From: Novosphingobium sp.
Lineage (GTDB): Bacteria; Pseudomonadota; Alphaproteobacteria; Sphingomonadales; Sphingomonadaceae
DNA: 35,516 nt
Reading direction: 5' to 3'
NCBI GenBank assembly: GCA_020200285.1
Contig: JAIVIY010000008.1
Location: forward strand, 1-35,516
Positions 16,349 to 25,288 of the stretch are shown piece after piece. Position numbers and translations under genes: made by a program. The notes below the pieces were generated by a model that worked only from the letters and a program-made list of their open reading frames with translations, had not been told where the DNA came from and ran no database searches. Each line of letters begins with the position of its first letter. Position 1 is the stretch's first letter.

Positions 16349-16561
16349 ACACAGCGCTGCGACGCTGAATTGCTGCATATGCGAACAATATTTTGCAATT
16401 GCGAACGAAATGACGTAATGAATGCCCATCACGCGCTTACTCGAAGGACAAATGCGGCGAACAGTGAGGCGAGCGCGCGCTGTTTATTGCACTGCAGCGA
16501 AACCGAATCGCCGATGCTGCGTTGTTAATGCAGCGTCCATCAATCGCCACCGGAACCAAGC

Positions 16562-18910
16562 ATGATTTTTGATTTGCCGCCGGACTCTGCCCGGGCCACG
16601 GCTGCTTCCGCAGATATCGTCACCCTTTCCTCGCGCCGTGCACAGGGTCAGCTCAAGTTGGCGCTGGTCGGTGGGTTTGCGCCGCGCAAGTGCGGGATTG
16701 CCACCTTCACCACCGACATTTTCGAACAGCTCCAGGCCCATCGTCCCCGCATCGCGACCGCCGTCTGGGCGGTCGAGGACCCGGCGGGACCGCGCGCCGA
16801 CCAGCGCGTGCACGGGCGGATCGCCAGCAACGACCCGGCCGCTTGGCGGGTCGCCGCGCGCGAAATCAACGAGGGCGGGTTCGACGCGATCTGGCTCCAG
16901 CACGAATATGGCATCTTCGGCGGCGACTGCGGTGAGATGGTGCTCGACTTTGCCGAGCGCCTCGCGGTGCCGCTGGTCGTGACCTGCCATACGGTGCTGG
17001 GCGAGCCGTCGGACAAGCAGCGCGCGATCCTCGACCGGTTGGTCTCGCTGGCGTCGCAGATCATGGTCATGTCGGCGCATGCGCGGGCGCTGCTGATCGA
17101 GTGTTACGGCGCGGATCCGGCGCGGGTGAGGTTCATCGCGCACGGCGCGCCGGATCGTCCCTTCGGCCGGCAGGAGGGGTTCAAGGCTTGCCTGGGCATC
17201 GCCGGGCGGCCGGTGCTGATGACCTTCGGCCTGCTCGGTCCCGGAAAGGGGATCGAGGCGACGATCGCCGCGCTCCCGGCGATCGTGTCGCGGCACCCCG
17301 ACGTTCTCTACAGGATCGTAGGCGCGACCCATCCCAACCTGGTCGCCGCTCACGGCGAAACCTATCGCGAGAGGCTGGGGGCGCTGGCAACCGAACTGGG
17401 CGTCGCCGACAACGTGGTCTTCGACAATCGCTTCCTCGAAACCGCCGATCTGCTCGACCAGCTCGAAGCTTGCGACGTCTACGTCACACCTTATCCCAAC
17501 CTCCAGCAATCGACCTCGGGCACGCTGAGCTATGCGGTTGCGTTGGGCAAGGCGGTCGTCTCGACGCCTTATGTGCATGCCAGGGAGCTTCTCGGCGAAG
17601 GCGCGGGCGTGCTGGTTGCGCCTGGCTCGGTCGACGCGCTGGCCGAGGCTGTGCTCGGGCTGCTCGACGACCCCGCCGCGCTCGCGGCGATGCAACGTGC
17701 CGCTTATGAGCGCGGCCGGATTACGACCTGGCCCCATTTCGCCGCCGCCGCCGCGACGCTGGTCGAGAAGGCGGTCGCCCGGCCCGTGTTGGCCGCTCCG
17801 CCACCGACCGCGACGCCGGGCATGACCGCGATCATGGCGCTGAGCGACGGCACCGGTATGCTCCAGCACGGGATCGGCATCATTCCCGACCGGCGCCACG
17901 GCTATTGCCTCGACGACAACGTCCGCGCGCTGCTGCTGATGCTGCGCGCCGATGCGATACCCGAAGCGGAGCGCGAGCGGCTCGCTTCGACATATGCGAG
18001 CTTCGTCCAGCACGCCTGGAACGAGGATGCCGGCGCATTTCGCAACTTCATGGCTTTCGACCGCAGCTGGTGCGAGGATGCCGGCTCGGCCGACAGCAAC
18101 GGCCGCACCGCGTGGGTGCTCGGCGAGGTGCTGGCCAGCGATCTTTCGCCGGCGTGGAAGACTTGGGCAGCGCCCTGGTTCAGCCGCGCGATCGCAGCGG
18201 TCGCCGATATCGAGCACCCGCGCGCGATGGCGTTCGCGATGCTCGGCGCGGCCGCGGCGTTGCGCAATGGCGTCGAGCACGACGAAGCGCGGGCCTTGCT
18301 CGAGCGCGGCGGGACGATGCTGCATACGCTGCTCGACGCCGTGCGGCGGCCCGACTGGGCGTGGTTCGAGGCGGTGCTCGCCTACGACAATCCGCGGCTG
18401 CCGCAAGCGCTGCTCGAAGCCGGGGTGGTTCTCGACCGCGCGGACTGGCGCGACGAGGCGCTCGACAGCCTCGCCTGGATAGCCGGGCAGCAATGCGCGC
18501 CCTCGGGCCATTTTCGCCCAATCGGTTCCGAAGGCTTCGGGCGTGAATACACCGCGCTGCCATTCGACCAGCAACCGCTCGAGGCCTGGGCGGCGATCGA
18601 AGCCGCAGCGAGCGCGTTCGCGGTCACACGCGAGGCTCGTTGGCTCGAGCATGCCGAAATCGCCCATCGCTGGTACTTCGGCGGCAATGACCGCGGAGTC
18701 GTGCTGGGCGACCTCGCCAGCGGGCGTTGCCGCGACGGAGTGACGCCGCAGGGCGCGAACGAGAATTGCGGAGCCGAATCGGTTCTGGCATTCCAGCTCG
18801 CCTGCTACGCGATGGCCGGGCTGGCGCGCGCGGCCGATCGCAGCGAGGCGGGGAATCGACTTGGACCTACTACGCGAGTTGCCGCAGACCCCGCTCCGTA
18901 TCCTCGATGA
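16562..18910 (+). CDS. GT4-family glycosyltransferase fused to a C-terminal alpha-helical (probably (alpha/alpha)6-type) domain
   Basis: 782 aa; LVGGFAPRKCGIATFTTDIFEQL, LQHEYGIFGG, TFGLLGPGKGIEATIAALP, YPNLQQSTSGTLSYAVALGKAVVSTPY; C-terminal half MALSDGTGMLQHGIGIIPDRRHGYCLDDNVRALLLMLRAD...NGRTAWVLGEVL. Confidence 0.9.
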   Translation: MIFDLPPDSARATAASADIVTLSSRRAQGQLKLALVGGFAPRKCGIATFTTDIFEQLQAHRPRIATAVWAVEDPAGPRADQRVHGRIASNDPAAWRVAAREINEGGFDAIWLQHEYGIFGGDCGEMVLDFAERLAVPLVVTCHTVLGEPSDKQRAILDRLVSLASQIMVMSAHARALLIECYGADPARVRFIAHGAPDRPFGRQEGFKACLGIAGRPVLMTFGLLGPGKGIEATIAALPAIVSRHPDVLYRIVGATHPNLVAAHGETYRERLGALATELGVADNVVFDNRFLETADLLDQLEACDVYVTPYPNLQQSTSGTLSYAVALGKAVVSTPYVHARELLGEGAGVLVAPGSVDALAEAVLGLLDDPAALAAMQRAAYERGRITTWPHFAAAAATLVEKAVARPVLAAPPPTATPGMTAIMALSDGTGMLQHGIGIIPDRRHGYCLDDNVRALLLMLRADAIPEAERERLASTYASFVQHAWNEDAGAFRNFMAFDRSWCEDAGSADSNGRTAWVLGEVLASDLSPAWKTWAAPWFSRAIAAVADIEHPRAMAFAMLGAAAALRNGVEHDEARALLERGGTMLHTLLDAVRRPDWAWFEAVLAYDNPRLPQALLEAGVVLDRADWRDEALDSLAWIAGQQCAPSGHFRPIGSEGFGREYTALPFDQQPLEAWAAIEAAASAFAVTREARWLEHAEIAHRWYFGGNDRGVVLGDLASGRCRDGVTPQGANENCGAESVLAFQLACYAMAGLARAADRSEAGNRLGPTTRVAADPAPYPR

Positions 18911-20183
18911 GCGGCTCCACGCCGATCCCTCGCGGGTCGTCATTCGCCCGTTCCACCTGGGGTGGCACACCGCCGCCGGAAACGCCCGCGCGAAGGTGCT
19001 GGTGGGTGACATCTGCGCGCTCGACGAGGCCGCAGTCGAGGAGGAGTACGCGCGGGTGCTCGCCGACTTTTCCGAGCGTCACTGGCAGACCGAGCAGGTC
19101 TTCGAGCAGCGCTACAAGGAACTGCGCGCGATGCTGTGGATCGACGACGCGGCGCTGTCGCCGACCCGGCGGCGGCTGATCGGCAGCTACTTCTGCCACG
19201 AATACACTTACGCCGCGGCCGCGCTGATGAACCCGAGCATCGTCCCCCACCCCGACCAGAGCGGCACCCAGGGCGGCGCGTGCCGGTTCGTGATGAGTTT
19301 GCGCGCGGTCGGCGAGGGCCACATCAGCTCGATCGCGTTCCGCGAGGGCATCGCCCACGCCGACGGCAGCTTCGCGCTGTGGCCGCAGACCGCGCACGCG
19401 ACCGCGGTCATGCTCGACGCCGGGGAGCAGCTCGACGAGAACGACAACCCGCTCGACGGGGTGGTCAACGTCCACCGCCACGACGAGGCGAACCTTTCCA
19501 ATACGGTGATCTTCCCGATCACCGAGCAGCAGCGCAACGGGCTCGAAGACCTGCGGCTGACCCATTTCGACCACGGCGACGGCCAGTACGAGTGGATCGG
19601 CACGTACACCGCCTATAGCGGCCATTCGATCCGCTCCGAGCTATTGCGGACCCGCGACTTCCGCCATTTCGAGCTCGAGCCGATCAAGGGGCACGCCGGC
19701 CGCAACAAGGGCATGGCGCTGTTCCCCGAAAAGATCGGCGGCGCTTACGTCATGGCCGGACGCCAGGACGGCAAGAACCTTTACGTGCTCCGTTCCGACC
19801 GCCTCGATCGCTGGGACGATGACGGCGTGGTGCTGATGGAGCCGAAATATCCGTGGGAATTCCTGCAGATCGGCAATTGCGGCAGCCCGATCCGGATCGA
19901 CGAAGGCTGGCTCTTGTTCACTCACGGCGTGGGCGCGATGCGCAAGTACGCGCTGGGCTGCGCGCTGCTCGACCTCGAGGACCCGTCGCAGGTGATCGGC
20001 CGGACCCCACGGCCCGTGCTGACCGCGGTGGACGCCGACCGCTCGGGCTATGTTCCCAACGTCGTTTACACTTGCGGGGTGCTGCGGGTCGGCGAGCGCC
20101 TGCTGGTTCCCTACGGCATCTCCGACAGCGCGGTGGGCTTCGCCACCGCGTCGATCGCCGACATCCTGGCACTGATGGAATGA
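18861..20183 (+). CDS. GH130 family glycosidase / mannoside phosphorylase-like protein
   Basis: 440 aa from TTG, overlapping the upstream GT; RFVMSLRAVGEGHISSIAFREG, WIGTYTAYSG, NKGMALFPEKIGGAYVMAGRQDG, ILALME C-terminus; five-bladed-propeller GH130-type motifs. Confidence 0.87.
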   Translation: MDLLRELPQTPLRILDERLHADPSRVVIRPFHLGWHTAAGNARAKVLVGDICALDEAAVEEEYARVLADFSERHWQTEQVFEQRYKELRAMLWIDDAALSPTRRRLIGSYFCHEYTYAAAALMNPSIVPHPDQSGTQGGACRFVMSLRAVGEGHISSIAFREGIAHADGSFALWPQTAHATAVMLDAGEQLDENDNPLDGVVNVHRHDEANLSNTVIFPITEQQRNGLEDLRLTHFDHGDGQYEWIGTYTAYSGHSIRSELLRTRDFRHFELEPIKGHAGRNKGMALFPEKIGGAYVMAGRQDGKNLYVLRSDRLDRWDDDGVVLMEPKYPWEFLQIGNCGSPIRIDEGWLLFTHGVGAMRKYALGCALLDLEDPSQVIGRTPRPVLTAVDADRSGYVPNVVYTCGVLRVGERLLVPYGISDSAVGFATASIADILALME

Positions 20184-20204
20184 TCGGGCGTTGAGCCTCC
20201 AGCG

Positions 20205-21239
20205 ATGAACCAGATCGTTCCCGTGATCCTGTGCGGCGGCAGCGGCACCCGCCTGTGGCCGCGCAGCCGGGCGAGCAAGCCCAAGCCGTTCCTGCCGCTG
20301 GTCGGTGAGCAGACGCTGTTCGAGGCGACGCTGTCGCGGTGCTCGGCCGGCGAGGATTTCGCGCCGCCGGTGGTGGTCGCGGGTCGCCAGCACCTCGACC
20401 TCGTCGAGCAGCAGCTCGGCGATCGGGCGGCGCAAGTCATCGTCGAGCCGATTGCGCGCAACACCGCCGCGGCGATCGCGCTCGCCGCGCTGCGCCTGCC
20501 CGAGGAGGCGGTGATGCTGGTCTGTCCGAGCGATCACCATATCGGCGATTGCGCGGCGTTCACGGTCGCGGCGCTGGCCGCGGCGGCGCTGGCGAGAGAC
20601 GGATGGCTGGTCGCGTTCGGCATCCTGGCGACCGCGCCCGAGACCGGGTTCGGCTATATCAAGCAGGGCGAGCCGTTGGGCGACGCCGGGTTCCGGGTCT
20701 CGCGCTTCGTCGAGAAGCCCGATGCCGCCACCGCGAAGCGCTTCCTCGACGAGGGTGGCTATCACTGGAACGGCGGGATTTTCGCGTTCGCGGCCAGGAC
20801 CTTCCTCGCTGAACTCGAAAAGCATCGCCCGAAGATCGCCGGCGCCGCGCGCGAGGCGGTCGCGGGCGGCCATGGCGAAGGGCGCCGCTTCCATCCCGGT
20901 TCCGACACCTTCGCCCGGATCGAGAGCGAATCGGTCGACTACGCGGTGATGGAGAACACCGACCTCGCAGCGATGGTCCACGCCGACATGGTGTGGTCCG
21001 ACATCGGCAACTGGCAGGCGCTCCACGCCGCGACCGCGCAGGACGCGTCCGGCAACGCGGTGCGCGGCCGCGCCGAGCTGGTCGATTGCCGCAACGTCCA
21101 CGTCTCGAGCGACGGGCCGCGGGTCTCGGTGATCGGGGTCAGCGACTTGATCGTGGTGGTCGACGGCGACGAGGTGCTGGTGACCAGCGCGGCGGGGGCG
21201 CAGCAGGTCGGCAAGCTCGAAGGAGCGGCGAACCAGTGA
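20205..21239 (+). CDS. manC: Mannose-1-phosphate guanylyltransferase
   Basis: 344 aa; ILCGGSGTRLWPRSRASKPKPFLPL, PIARNTAAAIALAAL, CPSDHHI, FVEKPDAATA, YHWNGGIFAF, WSDIGNWQAL. Confidence 0.95.
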   Translation: MNQIVPVILCGGSGTRLWPRSRASKPKPFLPLVGEQTLFEATLSRCSAGEDFAPPVVVAGRQHLDLVEQQLGDRAAQVIVEPIARNTAAAIALAALRLPEEAVMLVCPSDHHIGDCAAFTVAALAAAALARDGWLVAFGILATAPETGFGYIKQGEPLGDAGFRVSRFVEKPDAATAKRFLDEGGYHWNGGIFAFAARTFLAELEKHRPKIAGAAREAVAGGHGEGRRFHPGSDTFARIESESVDYAVMENTDLAAMVHADMVWSDIGNWQALHAATAQDASGNAVRGRAELVDCRNVHVSSDGPRVSVIGVSDLIVVVDGDEVLVTSAAGAQQVGKLEGAANQ

Positions 21240-22039
21240 GCGCGCTGCCGATCCGCCAGGTCGCCAAGCCGTGGGGCCGCGAGCAGCTCCCCGCGCCGTT
21301 CGTGGCGCCGCCGGGCGAGAAGATCGGCGAGATCTGGTTCGAGCCGCCGCCCGAGCTGCCGAGCCTGCTGGTCAAGTACATCTTCACCAGCGAGAAGCTC
21401 TCGGTCCAGGTCCACCCCGACGACGGCCAGGCCCGCGCGGCCGGGCAAGGCGCGAACGGCAAGGAGGAATGCTGGCTGGTGATCGACGCCGAGCCCGGGG
21501 CGGCTCTCGGCGTCGGCTTCCGCGAGCCGATTTCCGCCGAGGCGATGCGTGCCGCGGCGCTCGACGGGTCGATCGAGGACATGCTGGTGTGGCATCCGGT
21601 GCGCGCCGGCGATTTCCTCTACATCCCGGCCAATACGGTCCACGCGATCGGCTCGGGGGTCAGCCTGATCGAGGTCCAGCAGAACGCCGACCTCACCTAC
21701 CGCCTCTACGACTACGGCCGCCCGCGCGAGCTGCACCTGGATCAAGGCATCGCCGTGGCCAAAGGGGAGCCGCACGATGCGCACCTCCGCCGCCATGTGC
21801 CCGAGCGCGGCACGCTCGAGCTCGCCGACGGCCGCTATTTCCGGCTTCACCGGGTCGACGGCGAGCCGGACGCGGCGATGCGCGCCGCCTACGACCGGCC
21901 GATGCTGGTGATTCCGCGCCAGGGCGCGGTCAGGATCGGCGGCGAAACCCTGCGCCCGGGCTCGTGTGGCTACGCCGCGACGATCTCGGACGTTTCCTTT
22001 GCTCCGGATGGCCAAGCGCTGATCACCCACCCGCGCTGA
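21236..22039 (+). CDS. manA: Class I mannose-6-phosphate isomerase
   Basis: 267 aa from GTG overlapping the manC stop (GTGA); KPWGREQLPAPF, GEIWFE, LLVKYIFTSEKLSVQVHPDD, GKEECWLVIDAEPGA, YIPANTVHAIG, IEVQQNADLTYRLYDYGR. Confidence 0.95.
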   Translation: MSALPIRQVAKPWGREQLPAPFVAPPGEKIGEIWFEPPPELPSLLVKYIFTSEKLSVQVHPDDGQARAAGQGANGKEECWLVIDAEPGAALGVGFREPISAEAMRAAALDGSIEDMLVWHPVRAGDFLYIPANTVHAIGSGVSLIEVQQNADLTYRLYDYGRPRELHLDQGIAVAKGEPHDAHLRRHVPERGTLELADGRYFRLHRVDGEPDAAMRAAYDRPMLVIPRQGAVRIGGETLRPGSCGYAATISDVSFAPDGQALITHPR

Positions 22040-22049
22040 GCGCGCGCCG

Positions 22050-22448
22050 CTAGCCGGCGGCGGACAAGCGCAGCACGCTCACCAGGTCATTCCTCGAATA
22101 GGGCTTAAACAGCACCGCGATCTTGTTCGCGTACCGCCCCGCGAGCGCATCGACCTCACCGTATCCGGTGGCGAAGGCGAAGCGGATCCCGCGTTCGTCG
22201 AGCGCGCGTGCGACCGGCTCGCTGGTTTCGTTTCCAAGGTTGAAATCGAGCAGCGCGAAATGATGATTCTCGCGCTCGAGCGCGGCCAACGCCGCGGCGT
22301 TGCTGGCGGCGACGTCGACGCGCTCGACCCCGAGGTCGAGCAACTGCTCCTCGGTATCGAGCGCGATGATCGTGTTGTCTTCGACCACCAGCACGCTCGC
22401 CGGCAGGGGTAGCTCGAGTTCGATGAACGATCGCGATCGGCGAACCAC
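22050..22448 (-). CDS. Receiver-domain protein; probable stand-alone remnant of a larger HWE-type hybrid kinase
   Basis: FIELELPLPASVLVVEDNTIIALDTEEQLLDLGVERVDVAASNAAALAALERENHHFALLDFNLGNETSEPVARALDERGIRFAFATGYGEVDALAG...LFKPYSRNDLVSVL; only a weak GTG start (22448), 11 nt after the heme oxygenase stop. Confidence 0.75.
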   Translation of the reverse strand: MVRRSRSFIELELPLPASVLVVEDNTIIALDTEEQLLDLGVERVDVAASNAAALAALERENHHFALLDFNLGNETSEPVARALDERGIRFAFATGYGEVDALAGRYANKIAVLFKPYSRNDLVSVLRLSAAG

Positions 22449-22459
22449 GGCGACCGGGA

Positions 22460-23086
22460 TCAGCCCACGGCCGACCGCGCGGTCGCGAACCGTTCGATGC
22501 AGCCCCGGAAGTGCGCGAAGGTCGCGCGGGCGCCGGCGATCGCGGCATGGGCGTCGCCCGGCGCAAAACTCCCGCCGAGCAGGGTCCTCAGCCGTTGCCA
22601 GTAACCCTGCATCGCGGTCCCGGCAAGGAACCGCCGCGCTTCCCACGGCAACGCCGCCCCGGCCTGGGCGAGGAGCAGGCGGTTGCCAAGCTGCGACCGC
22701 GCGACCACGAATGCCGGTCCGATCCAGTCGCCCGCGGGCCCCGCATCGAACCGCGGCGCGCGAAACGCCTTGGGCAAGCCGCCGAGCGCGATCAGGTCGT
22801 CGGCGATCAGGCCGGTCTGCGGCGGCGGCGCCCAGCCGACCGGGCAGTGCTCGCCGAGCCACTGCTCCACCCCGGCGCGAGCCGAGAGGTTGATCCCGAG
22901 GAAGCGGATCAGATCGCCGCGTTCGGCAAGGTCGAGCCCGACCAAGGCATGGTCGAGCGCGGCGTTGTCCGCGGCTGTCGCCGCGCCGATCGCGTCGCGC
23001 AGGCTCGACCGCTCCGTGCCAAGCCCCAAGTCGTCGAATTCCTGCCGGGTGTCGTTCAGCATAACCGCGTCGATTCCGCTACGCAT
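22460..23086 (-). CDS. Heme oxygenase-like protein (biliverdin-producing, BphO-type)
   Basis: 208 aa; SLRDAIGAATAADNAALDHALVGLDLAERGDLIRFLGINLSA...AFVVARSQLGNRLLLAQAG; overall heme-oxygenase-like pattern, adjacent to an HWE-type receiver. Confidence 0.65.
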   Translation of the reverse strand: MRSGIDAVMLNDTRQEFDDLGLGTERSSLRDAIGAATAADNAALDHALVGLDLAERGDLIRFLGINLSARAGVEQWLGEHCPVGWAPPPQTGLIADDLIALGGLPKAFRAPRFDAGPAGDWIGPAFVVARSQLGNRLLLAQAGAALPWEARRFLAGTAMQGYWQRLRTLLGGSFAPGDAHAAIAGARATFAHFRGCIERFATARSAVG

Positions 23087-23177
23087 TGCGGCGCATCCCG
23101 CGCCGTATCGGGCTCAATGCCGCAGCGCGCGCTTCGTTCCTGCCCGAAGCGCGTGGAAAGCGGATAATTTTAAGGGC

Positions 23178-23474
23178 TTATCGCAGCAGCTTGGTGCCCT
23201 GGTTGCGGATCGCCTGCTCGACCGCCCCGCCGAAGAAAGCGAGCTGCGGCGGAAGCTCGACGGTGACCACGACCTGTCGCTCCTCGACATCGAGCAGCGC
23301 CACCACCGCCTGGCCCAGCGCGCCGACCGACAGCCGCATGCGGTCCTCGCCGAGCCAGGCGTGATCGACCTGGGCGAAGCCGCCGGGGATGTGATTGGCA
23401 AGCTCGGGCATGCGGGATTCGAGCCGGCGGCGCACTTCGGCCTTGTCGAGCGAGTGAGGAATGCCCACGCGCAT
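23178..23474 (-). CDS. Polyhydroxyalkanoic acid system family protein (PHA_gran_rgn-like)
   Basis: 98 aa MRVGIPHSLDKAEVRRRLESRMPELANHIPGGFAQVDHAWLGEDRMRLSVGALGQAVVALLDVEERQVVVTVELPPQLAFFGGAVEQAIRNQGTKLLR; TGATG junction with the upstream CDS. Confidence 0.8.
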   Translation of the reverse strand: MRVGIPHSLDKAEVRRRLESRMPELANHIPGGFAQVDHAWLGEDRMRLSVGALGQAVVALLDVEERQVVVTVELPPQLAFFGGAVEQAIRNQGTKLLR

Positions 23475-24217
23475 CAGGCGGGCCTCTCCGTTCCGTCCTC
23501 GAGCGCGCCGCCATACTTGTAGTCGAGGAAGCGTCCGCGCACCGCCAGGTTGTCGAGGTCGCCGGCGGCGAGCTGGCGGGTGATCTGGTCGATCTCGCCG
23601 CTGATCTTGCCCAGCCCTTCGGTGAGCTGCTGATCGGGGGTGCGGCCATCGCCGCGTTGCTCGTGGCGCAAGTGCGACGGGATGCGGCGGTAGGTCGAGA
23701 TCATTTCGGGCAAGTGCTCGCCGACCAATTTGCGGACCTCGACCGTCGCCGGCTGGTCGCCGATCCCTTCGAGCTGAAGGCCGAGCGCGTCGAGCTGGAC
23801 TCCGATCCGGTCGACCAGCTCGACCGCCGGGGCGGGCAAGGCCGGGCGCTGGCTTTCGAGCCACAGCTCGGTACGCGCGACCATCGTCCGCGCGTCGCCC
23901 TCGTTGAGCCGCGCCTGCGGCGGCGGCTTGAGCCGCGGATAGCGCCCGAACACCGCGACCGCGGCGAGGATCGCCAGCGCGGTCACGAACAGGCCAGTGA
24001 AGCCGATGCCGTCGATTACCAGACCCGCGATCATCGCCGCCAGCACGATGCCGACGACCGTCACCACGATCCGGGTCAGCTTGGCGGTGTAATGCCGCGT
24101 TTTCAGCTCGGCCGAACCGCGTCCGATCGAGCGGCGCCGCCCGCCAGCGCGCTGGTCTTGCAGCACCCGCCGCGCCGCGGCGAGGGTGCGGTCCGAGTGG
24201 TGCGCCTCGCCCGCCAA
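23474..24217 (-). CDS. Two-TM membrane protein, XpaC-like (partner of TelA)
   Basis: 247 aa from TTG immediately after the TelA stop; hydrophobic LTRIVVTVVGIVLAAMIAGLVIDGIGFTGLFVTALAILAAVAVFG then a helical cytoplasmic region; TelA/XpaC gene neighbourhood. Confidence 0.7.
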   Translation of the reverse strand: MAGEAHHSDRTLAAARRVLQDQRAGGRRRSIGRGSAELKTRHYTAKLTRIVVTVVGIVLAAMIAGLVIDGIGFTGLFVTALAILAAVAVFGRYPRLKPPPQARLNEGDARTMVARTELWLESQRPALPAPAVELVDRIGVQLDALGLQLEGIGDQPATVEVRKLVGEHLPEMISTYRRIPSHLRHEQRGDGRTPDQQLTEGLGKISGEIDQITRQLAAGDLDNLAVRGRFLDYKYGGALEDGTERPA

Positions 24218-25288
24218 TCAGCCCTCCAGGCTCAGCAGGCTTGGCGCCTCGTGGGCGAGCTTGGCTTGCGCCGCGCCTTCGGCCCGCGCGATGTAGGCTT
24301 TCGACTTCTCGACCTCGCCCGACAGCGAGGTCACCGTCTGCTTCATCGATTCGAGCGCCTTCAATTTGAACGTGTCGATGTTATCCATCGTGTCGTAGAT
24401 GTTCTGGAACGCGCGCTGAAGCGTCTCGAGCGGAATCGTGCTCGACGCCGCCTGCTCGTGGATCCGCCCGGTCTGCTCGCGCAGCAGCTTGCCGGTCGAG
24501 TCGATCAGCCCCGCGGTGGTTTCGTTGAGTGCGGTGATCTGGCCGAGCACCAGCCGCTGGTTGGTCATCGCCTGGGCGACGGTGACCGCGGTGCGCAGCG
24601 CGCCGACGGTGGTGGTGCTCGCCCGGTCGACGCCCTTGACCAGCTCGACGTTGTTCTTCTTGACTAGGTCGAGCGCGAGATAGCCCTGCACCGTCACCGC
24701 CATCTGGGTGAGCAGATCCTGGGTGCGCTGGCGGACGTAGAACAGTGCGGATTCGCGGAGCGCCTTGGCCTTGGCCGGATCGGTCGCGTCGAGCTCGTTG
24801 GCCTTGTCCTCGAGCTTGGCGTCCAAGGTCTTCGAGATGTGGACCATCTGCTCGAGGTCGCCCATCGCCTTCCACAGGTTCTGCCGCTCGACGTCGATCG
24901 CGGCGTTGTCCATCAGCAGCTCGTCCTTGCCCGAGGCGAGGTGGCCGAGGATCGACTGGATATGCCCTTGGGCCGACTGGTAGCCCTGGAAGTAGTTCTT
25001 GAGGCTGTTGCCGAACGGGATGATCCCGAGGATCTTGCGGCCCTTCGAGAGCTTGCCCGACTTGCCCGGGTCGAGCTGCTCGACCGTGCGGCGGAGCTCG
25101 GCGAGGTTGGCGCCGACTCCCATTTCCTTGTCCATCGCCCGGACCGGGCGGTCGAGAAAGCGGTTGGACATCGCGCTCGCCGCCGCGATCTCCTTGCGCC
25201 CCATGTTGGTCAGCTGGTCGACCCGCTTGCCGAACTCGGGGCTCGCGGCGTCCTGCGCGACGAGGTCGGCCGCGCCGCGACTTCCCAC
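24218..25288 (-). CDS. TelA-like toxic anion resistance protein, apparently N-terminally truncated
   Basis: FGKRVDQLTNMGRKEIAAASAMSNRFLDRPV...FGNSLKNYFQGYQSAQGHIQSIL...VQGYLALDLVKKNNVELVKGVDRASTTTVGALRTAVTVAQAMTNQRLVL...LQRAFQNIYDTMDNIDTFK. Start uncertain (GTG 25288 chosen); the first 50 or so residues expected for the family are not found. Confidence 0.85.
   Translation of the reverse strand: MGSRGAADLVAQDAASPEFGKRVDQLTNMGRKEIAAASAMSNRFLDRPVRAMDKEMGVGANLAELRRTVEQLDPGKSGKLSKGRKILGIIPFGNSLKNYFQGYQSAQGHIQSILGHLASGKDELLMDNAAIDVERQNLWKAMGDLEQMVHISKTLDAKLEDKANELDATDPAKAKALRESALFYVRQRTQDLLTQMAVTVQGYLALDLVKKNNVELVKGVDRASTTTVGALRTAVTVAQAMTNQRLVLGQITALNETTAGLIDSTGKLLREQTGRIHEQAASSTIPLETLQRAFQNIYDTMDNIDTFKLKALESMKQTVTSLSGEVEKSKAYIARAEGAAQAKLAHEAPSLLSLEG

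Noticed and set aside
23120-23145. GGAAC-N16-CATT upstream of the heme oxygenase on the minus strand
   Set aside because: Same problem: degenerate -10, not distinguishable from chance.
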